A stretch of DNA of 64,000 nucleotides from Streptococcus sp. HPH0090 (GCF_000411475.1 NZ_KE150464.1:1054001-1118000); one strand, 5' to 3'. Numbered from the stretch's first letter, positions 54,736 to 64,000 are shown. The notes: a model not told the origin generated them from the sequence alone. Numbers and translations: made by a program.

Positions 54736-57700
54736 ATGGATAAGAGCTATTGGGAAAAATCCTGTAAGTATAGCATCCGAAAATTAACCGTTGGAACTGC
54801 TTCTGTTTTACTTGGAGCTGTTTTTCTAGCGACACAAAACGTAGCCGCAGATAGCCTCGAAGTGAAGGAACATCAAACAAACGTCAGCGAGACAACGGTT
54901 CAAGTGGATACGAAAGTAGAGGAACCAACTCAAGCCAAGACAGAGAATCAGCCAAACACAGAAAGTCAGCCTTCTACTGAAATAGCTGACAAAGAGGTCA
55001 AACCAGAAAAGGAAGCACCTCAAACCAACAATCAATCAGAAACTAGCGCCGTAGCTGAACCTTCTGAAAACAAGGAGAGTGAAAAGCCCGAACTTCCTAT
55101 GACTAAGCAAGAGAACTATCAACTTCATTACGATCAGCCAACTACTCCTTCTTATGACGGTTGGGAAAAACAAGCCCTTCCTGTCGGAAATGGAGAAATG
55201 GGGGCTAAGGTTTTCGGACTTATCGGTGAAGAAAGAATCCAATACAACGAAAAAACTCTCTGGTCTGGAGGACCTCAACCTGATAGCACTGACTACAATG
55301 GAGGGAACTATCAGGACCGCTATAAGGTTTTGGCAGAAATACGTAAAGCATTAGAAGAAGGAAACCGCCAAAAAGCCAAGCAATTGGCAGAGCGCAACCT
55401 CGTAGGGCCAAACAATGCTCAGTATGGTCGTTACCTATCTTTTGGTGATATCTTCATGGTCTTTAACAACCAAAAGAAAGGTTTAGAGAACGTTACCGAC
55501 TACCACCGTGACTTAGATATTACCGAAGCTGTGACGACCACTTCTTATACTCAGGACGGGACAAACTTTAAACGTGAAACCTTCTCTAGCTATCCTGACG
55601 ATGTCACTGTGACTCACTTGAGTAAAAAAGGGGATAAGACCCTCGATTTTACCCTTTGGAATAGCTTGACAGAAGATTTACTTGCGAATGGTGACTACTC
55701 TTGGGAATATTCGAAGTATAAACAGGGAGCAGTCACTACCGATTCAAATGGTATCTTACTCAAGGGTACTGTCAAAGACAACGGCCTAAAATTCGCCTCA
55801 TATCTTGGTATTAAAACAGACGGACAGGTCACTTCTCAAGATGGCTACTTGACTGTTACAGGGGCCAGTTATGCGACCCTTTTACTCAGTGCCAAAACCA
55901 ACTTTGCTCAAAATCCAAAAACCAATTATCGCAAAGATATTGACTTAGAAAAAACGGTTAAGTCTATCGTTGAAGCTGCCAAGGCCAAAGACTATGAAAC
56001 TCTGAAAAATGATCATATCAAGGACTATCAAAGCCTCTTCAACCGCGTTCAACTAAATCTTGGCGGTAGCAAGTCTAATCAAACTACAAAAGAAGCTCTT
56101 CAAACCTATAATCCCGAAAAAGGGCAAAAACTAGAAGAACTCTTCTTCCAATACGGCCGTTACCTACTCATCAGTTCTTCTCGTAATCGGACAGATGCCC
56201 TTCCTGCCAACTTGCAAGGAGTCTGGAATGCGGTAGATAATCCACCTTGGAATTCTGACTACCACCTCAATGTCAACCTACAAATGAACTATTGGCCTGC
56301 CTACATGAACAATCTTGCAGAAACGGCAAAGCCAATGATCAATTATATCGATGATATGCGTTACTATGGCCGTATCGCTGCTAAAGAATATGCAGGTATC
56401 GAGTCCAAAGAAGGTCAAGAAAACGGTTGGCTGGTTCATACCCAGGCGACACCATTTGGCTGGACTACTCCTGGTTGGAACTACTATTGGGGTTGGTCTC
56501 CAGCTGCTAATGCTTGGATGATGCAGAACGTCTATGACTACTACAAATTCACCAAGGATGAAACTTATCTCAAAGAAAAGATTTATCCAATGCTCAAGGA
56601 AACAGCTAAGTTCTGGAACTCCTTCTTACACTACGACAAGGCTAGTGACCGTTGGGTTTCTTCTCCATCTTACTCGCCAGAGCATGGTACTATCACAATC
56701 GGAAATACCTTTGACCAATCACTAGTTTGGCAGCTCTTCCATGACTATATGGAAGCAGCCAATCATCTGAATGTCGACCAAGACTTGGTGACCGAAGTAA
56801 AGGCAAAATTTGACAAGCTCAAACCACTTCACATCAACCAAGAGGGCCGTATTAAGGAATGGTACGAGGAAGACAGCCCACAATTCACCAACGAAGGAAT
56901 TGAAAACCATCACCGTCACGTTTCCCATCTAGTTGGTCTCTTCCCAGGTACTCTATTTGGCAAGGATCAGCCTGAATATTTGGAAGCTGCACGCGCAACC
57001 CTAAACCATCGTGGAGATGGCGGTACCGGTTGGTCTAAGGCCAATAAAATCAACCTCTGGGCTCGTCTCCTAGATGGAAATCGTGCCCACCATTTGTTGG
57101 CAGAACAGCTCAGATCCTCAACTCTAGAAAACCTCTGGGATACGCACGCGCCTTTCCAAATCGATGGTAACTTTGGCGCAACCAGCGGTATGGCAGAAAT
57201 GCTCCTTCAATCTCACACAGGCTACATTGCCCCATTACCAGCCCTTCCAGATGCATGGAAAGACGGTCAAGTCTCAGGTCTCGTAGCTCGTGGTAATTTT
57301 GAAGTCAGCATGAAATGGAAAGAGAAAAATCTTGAGACGCTATCCTTCCTTTCTAATGTTGGTGGAGACTTAGTCGTAGACTATCCAAATATCGAAGCTA
57401 GCATTGTCAAGGTAAACGGTAAGGAAGTACAAGTTACCCGCATCAAAGACAACCGCATTCAACTTGCAACTCAAAAGGGCGATGTCATTACCTTTGAAAA
57501 CTTCCCTGGGCGTGTCACTCGTCTGACTGCCCAACGAAAAGATTCAACAACTGCTGAACTCAACTTTAATGCTGTTGAAGGAGCTACCCACTATATTATC
57601 CGCCGAGAAAGTACGGATGAAAATAGTCAAAACTCTACCGTACGTGAGTTCACAACCAACCAAACTCACTTCGTCGATCGTTCTATTGATTCAAGCCACG

Positions 57701-59772
57701 CTTATACATATACAGTCCAGGCAGTTTTGGGAGAACGCTCAACACCTATTTCAGATACTGCTTCAATCTCTGCCTTTAGTGAGCTCATGGACGATCGTGA
57801 CTCTCGCATTCAGTATGGTACTGCCTTTGGAGACTGGTCTGACTCAGAACTCTTTGGCGGAACAGAAAAATACGCCGATATCTCAAATGGGAATTATTCC
57901 GATAAGGATGCAACAGCAACCATTCCTTTCAATGGATCTGGTATTGAAATTTACGGACTCAAGTCTTCTCAATTAGGACTTGCTGAGGTTACAATCGATG
58001 GCAAATCTGTTGGTGAGCTTGATTTCTATACGGCTGGAGCTACTGAAAAGGGTGTCCTAATCGGTCGTTATACAAATCTATCTTCAGGCCCTCACCTTAT
58101 GACTATCACTGTTAAGCGTGAACATAAGGGACGTGGAAGTGAACGCTCAAAAATTTCCTTAGATTACTTCAAGGTCTTCCCAGGACAAGGAGAAACAGTT
58201 GAGAAAATAGATGATCGTGATTCTCGTATCCAATACGGCTCAGCATTTAAAGACTGGACTGATGCGGAACTCTATGCTTCTACAGAGAAATATGCAGATA
58301 TCAACGCAGACGATAGTCTTGCTCCTGAAGCAACTGCAAGAATCCCATTCTCTGGTACAGGTATTCGTATCTATGGGCTGAAAACTTCAGCTCTTGGCAA
58401 GGCTCTTGTGACACTCGATGGAAAAGAAATGCCAAGCCTTGATTTCTACACTGCCGGAGCTACCGAAAAAGGAGCTTTGATTGGTGAATTCACGAATCTA
58501 GCAGATGGCGACCACGTCTTAACTTTAAAAGTGGACCCAGATTCTCCAGACGGTCGAAAGAAAATCTCCCTTGATTCATTCGACATTCTAAAAGCTCCAT
58601 CAGTATCATTAGATACACCAAGCCTCGAACCTATAAAGGTAGAAGATAAGAAAGTAACACTAACTTTACCAACTGGTAACTGGGATGCTGTTGCTGTGAC
58701 ATTCCCTGGTGTTACAGATCCCCTACTCCTAAGAAAAGTTGATGAAGATCATCTTGTCACTTCTGGCGAGCAAACTGTATTAAGCATAAAGGATAATAAG
58801 GTTCAAATCGACATTCCTGAAACTGTGGAACGTAAATCTGGCAATCCAATAGAAGCTTATGCTATCCTAGGAGAAACACGAAGCAGTACTATTGTAACAG
58901 TTTTTCCAAAAGGGGAAACTGCACCTGTAGAAGAAAAAGTTGTTACAAGCAAAGGTGATGAGCCAGCTCCAGTAGTAACCATTCCTGAATATACTGACCC
59001 AATTGGAACTGCAGGAGAACAGGAAGCGCCTACTGTAGATATTCCTGAATACACTGAGCCTATCGGTACTGCAGGGGAACAAGAAGCGCCTAGCGTAGAT
59101 ATTCCTGAATACACTAAGCCTATCGGTACTGCGAGCGACCAGGCGGCTCCTATTCTGGACATTCCTGAATACACTGGACCTATCGGAACTGCTAGTGATC
59201 AAGCGGCGCCAAGTATCTCTCTTCCTGAGTTCAAACTCAAAGTCTTAAAAGATCAGGCTACTGGAGTTCAAGTCATTAGCGGAACAAATGAACTAGAAGG
59301 AGCAAGCTATCTTGAAATTCAGAAAGTAGAAAAACAGGAACTCTTAGGCAAGAAATATGATGCCTATAACCTTCAACTCAAGAATGAAAATGGTCAACCT
59401 ATCCAAGCAAAAGGTGCTATCCTCGTTCGATTACCAATTTCTGGAACAGTCCAAGAATTCTATCGCTTTAATTCACAAAAAGACTTGAAAGCACAAGATT
59501 TCACGATTCGTGATGGCATGCTTGAGTTTCTCACTCTTGACTTGACTACTTATGCCATCGTCTACAAGACGGACACAGTAGCTGAACCAGCAAATTCAGT
59601 TCAACTCGAAGAAGCTAGTCCATTAGCAAATAAAAACCAGATCAATGGTGAAAATTCTACAAATGACAAACAGCTTCCTGCTACTGGAGAAGAGTCAAGC
59701 CCACTCCTCTTTATGGCAAGCCTTGGTCTAGCCTTAACGGCAGCTTTCTTGCTTAAAGGAAAAAAAGAGTGA
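54736..59772 (+). CDS. Cell-wall-anchored alpha-L-fucosidase (GH95) with tandem carbohydrate-binding modules
   Basis: 1678 residues. Architecture: YSIRK signal (KYSIRKLTVGTASVLLGA), Thr/Glu-rich linker, then GH95 catalytic domain (about 125-900). PVGNGEMGAKVFG, Asn512/Asn514 in HLNVNLQMNYWP, Glu649 in YSPEHG and Asp810 in FQIDGNFG correspond to the active-site residues of GH95 alpha-1,2-fucosidases. Next come a fibronectin-like region, twin modules (about 1019-1150 and 1159-1285, each starting DDRDSRIQYG), a four-copy 20-residue spacer (1416-1495) and LPATGEESSP with a hydrophobic anchor. It removes fucose from host glycans. Near-consensus cre upstream. Confidence 0.93.
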   Translation: MDKSYWEKSCKYSIRKLTVGTASVLLGAVFLATQNVAADSLEVKEHQTNVSETTVQVDTKVEEPTQAKTENQPNTESQPSTEIADKEVKPEKEAPQTNNQSETSAVAEPSENKESEKPELPMTKQENYQLHYDQPTTPSYDGWEKQALPVGNGEMGAKVFGLIGEERIQYNEKTLWSGGPQPDSTDYNGGNYQDRYKVLAEIRKALEEGNRQKAKQLAERNLVGPNNAQYGRYLSFGDIFMVFNNQKKGLENVTDYHRDLDITEAVTTTSYTQDGTNFKRETFSSYPDDVTVTHLSKKGDKTLDFTLWNSLTEDLLANGDYSWEYSKYKQGAVTTDSNGILLKGTVKDNGLKFASYLGIKTDGQVTSQDGYLTVTGASYATLLLSAKTNFAQNPKTNYRKDIDLEKTVKSIVEAAKAKDYETLKNDHIKDYQSLFNRVQLNLGGSKSNQTTKEALQTYNPEKGQKLEELFFQYGRYLLISSSRNRTDALPANLQGVWNAVDNPPWNSDYHLNVNLQMNYWPAYMNNLAETAKPMINYIDDMRYYGRIAAKEYAGIESKEGQENGWLVHTQATPFGWTTPGWNYYWGWSPAANAWMMQNVYDYYKFTKDETYLKEKIYPMLKETAKFWNSFLHYDKASDRWVSSPSYSPEHGTITIGNTFDQSLVWQLFHDYMEAANHLNVDQDLVTEVKAKFDKLKPLHINQEGRIKEWYEEDSPQFTNEGIENHHRHVSHLVGLFPGTLFGKDQPEYLEAARATLNHRGDGGTGWSKANKINLWARLLDGNRAHHLLAEQLRSSTLENLWDTHAPFQIDGNFGATSGMAEMLLQSHTGYIAPLPALPDAWKDGQVSGLVARGNFEVSMKWKEKNLETLSFLSNVGGDLVVDYPNIEASIVKVNGKEVQVTRIKDNRIQLATQKGDVITFENFPGRVTRLTAQRKDSTTAELNFNAVEGATHYIIRRESTDENSQNSTVREFTTNQTHFVDRSIDSSHAYTYTVQAVLGERSTPISDTASISAFSELMDDRDSRIQYGTAFGDWSDSELFGGTEKYADISNGNYSDKDATATIPFNGSGIEIYGLKSSQLGLAEVTIDGKSVGELDFYTAGATEKGVLIGRYTNLSSGPHLMTITVKREHKGRGSERSKISLDYFKVFPGQGETVEKIDDRDSRIQYGSAFKDWTDAELYASTEKYADINADDSLAPEATARIPFSGTGIRIYGLKTSALGKALVTLDGKEMPSLDFYTAGATEKGALIGEFTNLADGDHVLTLKVDPDSPDGRKKISLDSFDILKAPSVSLDTPSLEPIKVEDKKVTLTLPTGNWDAVAVTFPGVTDPLLLRKVDEDHLVTSGEQTVLSIKDNKVQIDIPETVERKSGNPIEAYAILGETRSSTIVTVFPKGETAPVEEKVVTSKGDEPAPVVTIPEYTDPIGTAGEQEAPTVDIPEYTEPIGTAGEQEAPSVDIPEYTKPIGTASDQAAPILDIPEYTGPIGTASDQAAPSISLPEFKLKVLKDQATGVQVISGTNELEGASYLEIQKVEKQELLGKKYDAYNLQLKNENGQPIQAKGAILVRLPISGTVQEFYRFNSQKDLKAQDFTIRDGMLEFLTLDLTTYAIVYKTDTVAEPANSVQLEEASPLANKNQINGENSTNDKQLPATGEESSPLLFMASLGLALTAAFLLKGKKE
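58981..59220 (+). repeat. 60-bp tandem repeat, four copies, in fucosidase gene
   Basis: Four exact-period 60-bp units (starts 58981, 59041, 59101, 59161), each encoding IPEYT-x-PIGTA then an E/D-Q-x-AP segment. In frame, so copy changes alter only the length of the wall-spanning stalk. Divergence between copies is moderate. Confidence 0.95.
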
Positions 59773-59804
59773 TTTTGATAAATCTATAAAAACTTCGATA
59801 GACA

Positions 59805-59835
59805 AAAAAGGATGAGTAAAATACTCATCCTTTTT
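59805..59835 (+). terminator. Fucosidase terminator
   Basis: A 14-bp stem AAAAAGGATGAGTA / TACTCATCCTTTTT with a 3-nt loop, also able to terminate the minus-strand micro-ORFs. Confidence 0.93.
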
Positions 59836-59842
59836 GATTCCT

Positions 59843-59995
59843 CTAAAACAAACTATAAAACCAGTTAAAAATCGAATACAAAAGATTCATAAGGAAATCA
59901 TAGAAAATTGAGCAAATAAGATACCAAATGAATTCTACAATAGCGATTAGTGGTTTCACCAGGATATAAAATAAAATATCCCAAATAAACTTCAT
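59843..59995 (-). CDS. 50-residue hydrophobic micro-protein
   Basis: MKFIWDILFYILV... to ...NWFYSLF: 50 residues, rich in Ile/Phe/Trp/Leu with few charges, so it is probably a membrane peptide. AGGAAG stands 7 nt before the ATG. The ATG overlaps the previous frame's stop (ATGA, 4 bp). Followed by the fucosidase/bidirectional terminator. Not recognised as a known family; size and hydrophobicity resemble small membrane regulators or type I toxins, but nothing here proves this. Confidence 0.65.
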   Translation of the reverse strand: MKFIWDILFYILVKPLIAIVEFIWYLICSIFYDFLMNLLYSIFNWFYSLF

Positions 59996-60162
59996 TTTTT
60001 ATCTTCCTTTCTAGGAAGTCCCACAATCCAAGGTAAAGAAGATAACATTTTATAGGCCGTAAGAAACTTAGCAAGCTCTATCGCTTTTGGCTCAGACTCC
60101 TTCTTTTCAGTCAATACTTCCATCCCTTTTACCCAGAGGCATGTTCCAATTACTCTAGCCAT
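59992..60162 (-). CDS. 56-residue small protein
   Basis: MARVIGTCLWVKGMEVLTEKK... to ...LPRKEDKK: 56 residues, mixed hydrophilic sequence with a basic end, no signal peptide. No ribosome site is visible before the ATG; the start is embedded in the last codons of the upstream 13-codon frame, so it may rely on coupling. Ends in ATGA overlap with the 50-residue gene. Family not recognised. Confidence 0.5.
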   Translation of the reverse strand: MARVIGTCLWVKGMEVLTEKKESEPKAIELAKFLTAYKMLSSLPWIVGLPRKEDKK

Positions 60163-60191
60163 GTTGGTAAAAAATTTGGTTGTTGATCCAT
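60150..60191 (-). CDS. 13-residue peptide frame with strong ribosome site
   Basis: ATG at 60191, preceded by GGGGAG, encodes MDQQPNFLPTWLE and stops at 60150-60152. It overlaps the start of the 56-residue frame in a different register (ATG at 60162). It could be a leader peptide or the true beginning of a frameshifted larger gene. The reading frame is short, so confidence is low, but the ribosome site is the best of the three. Confidence 0.4.
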   Translation of the reverse strand: MDQQPNFLPTWLE

Positions 60192-60235
60192 GCGATTCTC
60201 CCCTAGTTCATCTCGTTTCTAACAAATCAGATCTT

Positions 60236-60284
60236 ACTGAATTCAGTATATCAAATTTTTGTAGATAATCAAGCTTTTATCTAC
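60236..60284 (-). promoter_or_regulatory. Micro-ORF promoter with two palindromes
   Basis: On the minus strand TTGATT (60272-60267), 16-bp spacer, TATACT (60250-60245). The perfect 12-bp palindrome ACTGAATTCAGT (60236-60247) covers the start-site region and part of the -10; a second perfect dyad, GTAGATAA-N8-TTATCTAC (60261-60284), covers the -35. This is a strong sign of a dedicated repressor; which one is unknown. Confidence 0.7.
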
Positions 60285-60293
60285 AAAATAAAA

Positions 60294-60341
60294 AAGTTTC
60301 ATAACCTTTCTAGAATTCTTCTAGCAAGACTATAAAACCTT
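60294..60341 (-). terminator. ami operon terminator
   Basis: An imperfect long hairpin (arms 60294-60313 and 60321-60341, sharing CTAG at the loop, some G-U pairs) followed on the minus strand by TTTTTTATTTTG. It lies 5 bp after the amiF stop. Confidence 0.75.
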
Positions 60342-60346
60342 ATTTA

Positions 60347-61273
60347 TTATTTCATTTCTTTTTTATAACGTTCCAATTCTGCTTGGTTAGCCCAAACAAA
60401 ATGACCTGGACGAATTTCTACCATAGAAGGTTTATCAGTTTCATAGTCATGTTGATCTGGATCATAGACTTTCAAAACTTTTTTACGTTCCAAGATTGGG
60501 TCTGGAATAGGAACAGCTGATAAAAGTGCTTGTGTATATGGATGGACTGGATTGTTAAACAACTCTTCCGTCTCAGCTACTTCAACAATGACACCCTTAT
60601 AGATTACCGCAATACGATCAGAGATAAAACGAACTACTGACAAATCATGGGCGATAAAGAGATAAGTCAAGCCTAATTCTTTTTGGAATTTCTTGAGCAA
60701 GTTCAAAACTTGGGCACGTACAGAAACGTCCAAGGCTGAAATTGGCTCATCCGCGATAACGAAGTCAGGTTGCATAACCAAGGCACGTGCAATCCCGATA
60801 CGTTGACGTTGTCCACCTGAAAACTCGTGTGGGTAACGTGTCAAATGTTCAGCCAAAAGCCCTACTTCACGAATGATATTTTGAACTTTTTCTTTTCTTT
60901 CTTCTTCATCTTTAAACAAATGGTGGTTGTAAAGACCTTCAGAGATGATATAGTCTACTGTCGCACGTTCATTCAAACTTGCGGCTGGGTCTTGGAAAAT
61001 CATTTGAATGCGACGGATTAATTCCGCTGCTTGTTCACGTGATTTTTTACCATTGATTTTTTGACCATCAAAGATAATATCTCCCTTGCTGGTGTCGTTA
61101 AGACCGATAATAGCACGACCAATTGTTGTCTTACCACTACCAGATTCTCCAACGAGTGAGAAAGTTTCTCCTTTGTTGATAAAGAAGTTTGCATTCTTAA
61201 CGGCTACAAACTTTTTGCTTCCTTCACCGAAGGAAATTTCTAAGTCTTTAATTTCTACTAATTTTTCAGACAT
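60347..61273 (-). CDS. amiF: Oligopeptide ABC transporter ATPase AmiF
   Basis: 308 residues, second ATPase of the Ami oligopeptide importer, which brings in nutrient and signalling peptides. Walker [16 protein letters not shown]-loop region [14 protein letters not shown]; signature [16 protein letters not shown]; Walker [13 protein letters not shown]-loop FIAHDLSV. C-terminal oligopeptide/nickel extension [10 protein letters not shown]. The start is [11 protein letters not shown] (61273) preceded by AGGAGGA; a longer frame upstream overlaps amiE and lacks support. Last gene of the operon. Confidence 0.97.
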   Translation of the reverse strand: MSEKLVEIKDLEISFGEGSKKFVAVKNANFFINKGETFSLVGESGSGKTTIGRAIIGLNDTSKGDIIFDGQKINGKKSREQAAELIRRIQMIFQDPAASLNERATVDYIISEGLYNHHLFKDEEERKEKVQNIIREVGLLAEHLTRYPHEFSGGQRQRIGIARALVMQPDFVIADEPISALDVSVRAQVLNLLKKFQKELGLTYLFIAHDLSVVRFISDRIAVIYKGVIVEVAETEELFNNPVHPYTQALLSAVPIPDPILERKKVLKVYDPDQHDYETDKPSMVEIRPGHFVWANQAELERYKKEMK

Positions 61274-61283
61274 TTCCTTCCTC

Positions 61284-62351
61284 CTAGTCCTCAAGATGAG
61301 CAAAGCCCATCTTTTCACGAATTTTATCGTGTAAGTCTTCAATCACTGCTGGTTTTGAAACTTTTGGAGCCTGTTCATGAAGCAACCATGTTTTCGCCCA
61401 ATGAGTATCTGATACTACAAACTGTGGAGCTTTTTCTTCGAAATCAATCTTCATCGCATAATCTGAACGAAGAGCAAAAGCATCTCCCTTCAATTCTGTA
61501 TAAAGTGATGGAGGTGTTCCAGGGATTGAGTACAATTCACCCTTTTCGTCAGCCAACTGTGGCAAACTTGACAAGAGACTCCATGTGTATGGGTGACGTG
61601 GGTCGTAGAAAATTTCCTCAACTGTACCATACTCGACGATTTCACCAGCATACATAACTGCAACTTTATCAGCAATACTTGCTACGACACCAAGGTCGTG
61701 GGTAATAAAGATTGTTGTAAAGTGGTATTCCTGTTGAAGTGATTTCAATAAGTCAATAATCTGAGCTTGGATGGTCACATCAAGGGCTGTTGTTGGCTCA
61801 TCACAGATAAGAACATCTGGACGACATGCAAGCGCAATTGCAATAACAATACGTTGACGCATCCCACCAGAATACTGGAATGGATACTCATCAAAACGTC
61901 TCTTAGCATCAGGGATACCAACCTTATTCATATAGTCGATAGCCAACTCTTTTGCTTCTTGGGCTGTTTTCCCTTGGTGTTTCACAATAACTTCAGTGAT
62001 TTGACTTCCGATTGTCTTGATTGGGTCAAGACTGGTCATCGGATCTTGGAAGATTGTTGCAATCTTAGCACCACGAATTTGTTCCCAATCTTTATTAGAT
62101 GTAAGCTCTGTCAATTCTTGTCCACGGTATTGAATGCTACCGCGTGCAATACGACCATTTTCTTCTAACATCCCTGTGAAGGTTTTTGTTAAAACTGATT
62201 TACCTGAACCTGACTCACCAACTAATGCGAGAACTTCTCCCTCAATCAAATCGATGGAGACACCTCGAATAGCTGTCAAAATTTTGTCACGAACGTCAAA
62301 TTCCACGACAATATCTTGAGCAGTCAAAATTACATTTTTTTCTTTTGTCAT
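61284..62351 (-). CDS. amiE: Oligopeptide ABC transporter ATPase AmiE
   Basis: 355 residues, partner ATPase of AmiF. Walker [17 protein letters not shown]-loop [16 protein letters not shown]; signature [15 protein letters not shown]; Walker [15 protein letters not shown]-loop [11 protein letters not shown]. Longer C-terminus with [24 protein letters not shown], where OppD-like proteins often carry a cysteine-rich Fe-S segment; here that motif lacks cysteines, as usual in streptococci. Eight bp after amiD, 10 bp before amiF. Confidence 0.97.
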   Translation of the reverse strand: MTKEKNVILTAQDIVVEFDVRDKILTAIRGVSIDLIEGEVLALVGESGSGKSVLTKTFTGMLEENGRIARGSIQYRGQELTELTSNKDWEQIRGAKIATIFQDPMTSLDPIKTIGSQITEVIVKHQGKTAQEAKELAIDYMNKVGIPDAKRRFDEYPFQYSGGMRQRIVIAIALACRPDVLICDEPTTALDVTIQAQIIDLLKSLQQEYHFTTIFITHDLGVVASIADKVAVMYAGEIVEYGTVEEIFYDPRHPYTWSLLSSLPQLADEKGELYSIPGTPPSLYTELKGDAFALRSDYAMKIDFEEKAPQFVVSDTHWAKTWLLHEQAPKVSKPAVIEDLHDKIREKMGFAHLED

Positions 62352-62359
62352 GTCTACTC

Positions 62360-63286
62360 CTATCTATGTGTACGTGGATCACTAGCATCCGCTAGGTTTT
62401 GACCAACTACGAAAAGTGACAAGGATACCAAAACCAAAGTTGTCAATGGAATCCAGAAGAGGTAAGCATTTGTTGTTACGTTCTGAGAATAGTCCGAAAT
62501 CAAACGTCCCAAACTTGGTACTGTGATTGGCAAACCAAGTCCAAAGAATGATAGGAAGGCTTCATATGAGATAAATGCAGGAAGCATTTGTGACATTGTC
62601 GTAACAATAACAGATACCAATTGAGGCATGATGTTTTTAATGACGATTTTGTAAGTTGGTGTTCCCAATGTACGTGAAGCAAGGTTATACTCCAAATCAC
62701 GGTAACGCATGATTTGGATACGAATCATATAAGCGATACCAATCCAAGTGGTTACACTCATGGCAAAGATCAAGTTCCAGAAACCTGCACCGATAGAGTA
62801 AGTCAAAACAATAACGATTAAAAGTGATGGGATGTTATTGATAACGTTATAAACTTCCATCATGATACGGTCAACAGATTTTGAAATACCCCAGATACCA
62901 CCAACAATAACACCAATAACAAGGTTGATAAAAGTCGCGATTACTGAAATCAAGATAGAGTTACGTGCTCCAAACCATACACCGTCAAAAAGAGACTTAC
63001 CATTACTATCTGTACCAAACCAATGTTCAGCATTTGGCTTAATGTAACGAGCACTAAAATCATTTACTTTACTTACATCATTGAAGTCAAAATCTGAGAA
63101 CATTGGGTAGATGAAACTCATCAATACGATGGAAATCAAAATACCGAGCATGATGATTGTTGATTTTTTCTTCAAAAACTGTCTAAAAACAGATCCCCAG
63201 TATGAGTAGGCAGGAGCATCAATTGCTTCAGAGGCAAAATCATCTCGTTTTACAAATTGAAATTTATCATTACTAATTGTAGACAT
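62360..63286 (-). CDS. amiD: Oligopeptide ABC transporter permease AmiD
   Basis: 308 residues, six-helix OppC-type permease. N-terminal cytosolic part, first transmembrane helix (about 40-60), then an outside loop and the BPD_transp_1 domain with the EAA loop [25 protein letters not shown] contacting the ATPases. The ATG shares one base with the amiC stop (TAATG), and GGAGGCAAA lies upstream. Together with AmiC it forms the membrane channel. Confidence 0.96.
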   Translation of the reverse strand: MSTISNDKFQFVKRDDFASEAIDAPAYSYWGSVFRQFLKKKSTIIMLGILISIVLMSFIYPMFSDFDFNDVSKVNDFSARYIKPNAEHWFGTDSNGKSLFDGVWFGARNSILISVIATFINLVIGVIVGGIWGISKSVDRIMMEVYNVINNIPSLLIVIVLTYSIGAGFWNLIFAMSVTTWIGIAYMIRIQIMRYRDLEYNLASRTLGTPTYKIVIKNIMPQLVSVIVTTMSQMLPAFISYEAFLSFFGLGLPITVPSLGRLISDYSQNVTTNAYLFWIPLTTLVLVSLSLFVVGQNLADASDPRTHR

Positions 63287-64000
63287 TATTTGCCTCCTTT
63301 CTCTGTCAACTTAATACGAGGGTCAATAATAGTCATCCAAATATCTCCGATTAAGTAAGAGAAAATTGAGACACTTGTAAAGATGAATACTAGACCGACA
63401 ACCATGTTGTTATTTGACGCTTTTACAGAGTCAATCAACATTTTACCCATACCTGGAAAGGCGAAGACTGTTTCAGTAAGAGTCGCTCCACCGATAACAC
63501 CAATAATTGAACCTGGGATACCAGAAACAAGTGGCACCATGGCATTTTTAAAGATGTGTTTGTTAGAAATTTCTTTTTCAGAAAGACCTTTAGCTCGAGC
63601 AAAACGAACGAAGTCTTGTGATTGCAAGTCAATCATGTAACGACGGATCCAAATAGCTAGACCTGGTGCTCCAAGCAAACCAAGGATAACTGCAGGTAAA
63701 ACATATGAACGCCAGTCTCCAGCACCCAAGATAGGGAATGAATCTGGGAATCCAATTGAAGAACCAATCAAACGAATGATATATACAAGGGCAATCGTTG
63801 GAAGTGCAAGCAAGAATGTCAAAGCTCCTGTTGAGAAACTATCAATCCATGTGTTCTTGTAACGAGCCATTGCAGAACCAAGTGGGATTGCAATCGCGTA
63901 TGAAATAGCAAGACCAATCAAACCTGTGATAGCAGAACTTGCAATCATTGATGGATACTGATAGTTACTTTCAGTAGCTGTATATGGATCATCCTTACCA
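63286..64000 (-). CDS. amiC: Oligopeptide ABC transporter permease AmiC (5' part outside window)
   Basis: The last 237 codons of AmiC (OppB type). The frame is open to the window edge, where it reads [23 protein letters not shown], a continuation typical of AmiC, so the methionine at 63948 is internal. Four transmembrane segments and the EAA loop [28 protein letters not shown] (about 110-140 from that Met) are visible. The remaining N-terminal half and amiA lie upstream outside the window. Confidence 0.95.
   Translation of the reverse strand, partial: GKDDPYTATESNYQYPSMIASSAITGLIGLAISYAIAIPLGSAMARYKNTWIDSFSTGALTFLLALPTIALVYIIRLIGSSIGFPDSFPILGAGDWRSYVLPAVILGLLGAPGLAIWIRRYMIDLQSQDFVRFARAKGLSEKEISNKHIFKNAMVPLVSGIPGSIIGVIGGATLTETVFAFPGMGKMLIDSVKASNNNMVVGLVFIFTSVSIFSYLIGDIWMTIIDPRIKLTEKGGK

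Noticed and set aside
58857-59202. Repetitive minus-strand frames of about 105-111 codons and a 60-bp period, which could suggest a CRISPR or surface-repeat gene
   Set aside because: The 60-bp period is the in-frame tandem repeat of the plus-strand fucosidase; there are no unique spacers, so it is not a CRISPR array.
61274-61342. N-terminal extension of AmiF
   Set aside because: It runs into amiE coding sequence; the internal ATG with AGGAGG gives the normal 308 residues.

Overview
The window is chromosomal DNA of a mitis-group Streptococcus (S. mitis / S. oralis / S. pneumoniae relatives). The evidence is low GC, near-identity of many products to pneumococcal proteins as I remember them (GlnR, CcpA, UvrC, PBP2X, SulA, AmiF), and familiar pneumococcal gene neighbourhoods: hrcA-grpE-dnaK, glnRA, rsmH-ftsL-pbp2X-mraY, estA-rnjB, sulABCD, murI-to-yidD and amiCDEF. 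The species cannot be fixed from sequence inspection alone. No rRNA, tRNA, prophage, insertion sequence or CRISPR array was seen. Most genes lie on the minus strand.

Layout. 1-3421: the CIRCE-controlled heat-shock operon hrcA-grpE-dnaK (dnaK cut by the window edge), with a BOX-like repeat between grpE and dnaK. 3451-4941: a small padR-DUF2812-DUF2812 operon. 4951-6817: glnRA with a GlnR box. 6823-12000: a FUSC-family membrane protein and the cell-wall/division cluster rsmH-ftsL-pbp2X-mraY. 12051-20630: uvrC, a matrixin-type metalloprotease, estA, RNase J2, a LysM-CHAP secreted protein and recJ. 20788-25419: a SAM methyltransferase and the surface pullulanase spuA, whose expected start codon is followed by an in-frame stop. 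25474-32893: an Rrf2 regulator, a phosphoesterase, a universal stress protein, the amaP-DUF2273-asp23 envelope-stress operon, a HAD-MazG fusion, asparaginase and ccpA. 33018-38600: a DUF960 gene, and the folate operon folP-folC-folE-folB/K with a coupled membrane protein. 38608-46760: pgk, surface endo-beta-N-acetylglucosaminidase D and a Na/Pi cotransporter. 46750-54421: an immunity-like gene, pepA and the tightly overlapping murI-rdgB-yfcE-cbpB-xerD-like-scpA-scpB-rluB-yidD operon, then yneF. 54615-60341: a surface GH95 alpha-fucosidase and three overlapping micro-ORFs with an elaborate dyad promoter. 60347-64000: amiF, amiE, amiD and part of amiC.

How the genes fit together. Three giant LPXTG-anchored glycosidases (pullulanase, EndoD, alpha-fucosidase) each have a cre-like site at or near the promoter, and ccpA lies in the same window with a cre-like site on its own -35. 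This suggests a carbon-catabolite-controlled host-glycan scavenging module. The other genes are mostly housekeeping: proteostasis, nitrogen, wall synthesis, DNA repair, folate, chromosome segregation and oligopeptide uptake.

Points that stand out: the in-frame TAG at codon 9 of spuA; three genes (uvrC, a methyltransferase, rsmH) whose extended -10 boxes sit only 6-9 nt from the start codon, predicting leaderless mRNAs; the micro-ORF cluster upstream of the ami terminator; a XerD-like protein lacking most catalytic residues in the scpAB operon; and a membrane protein with a possible permuted papain-like tail coupled to the folate operon.
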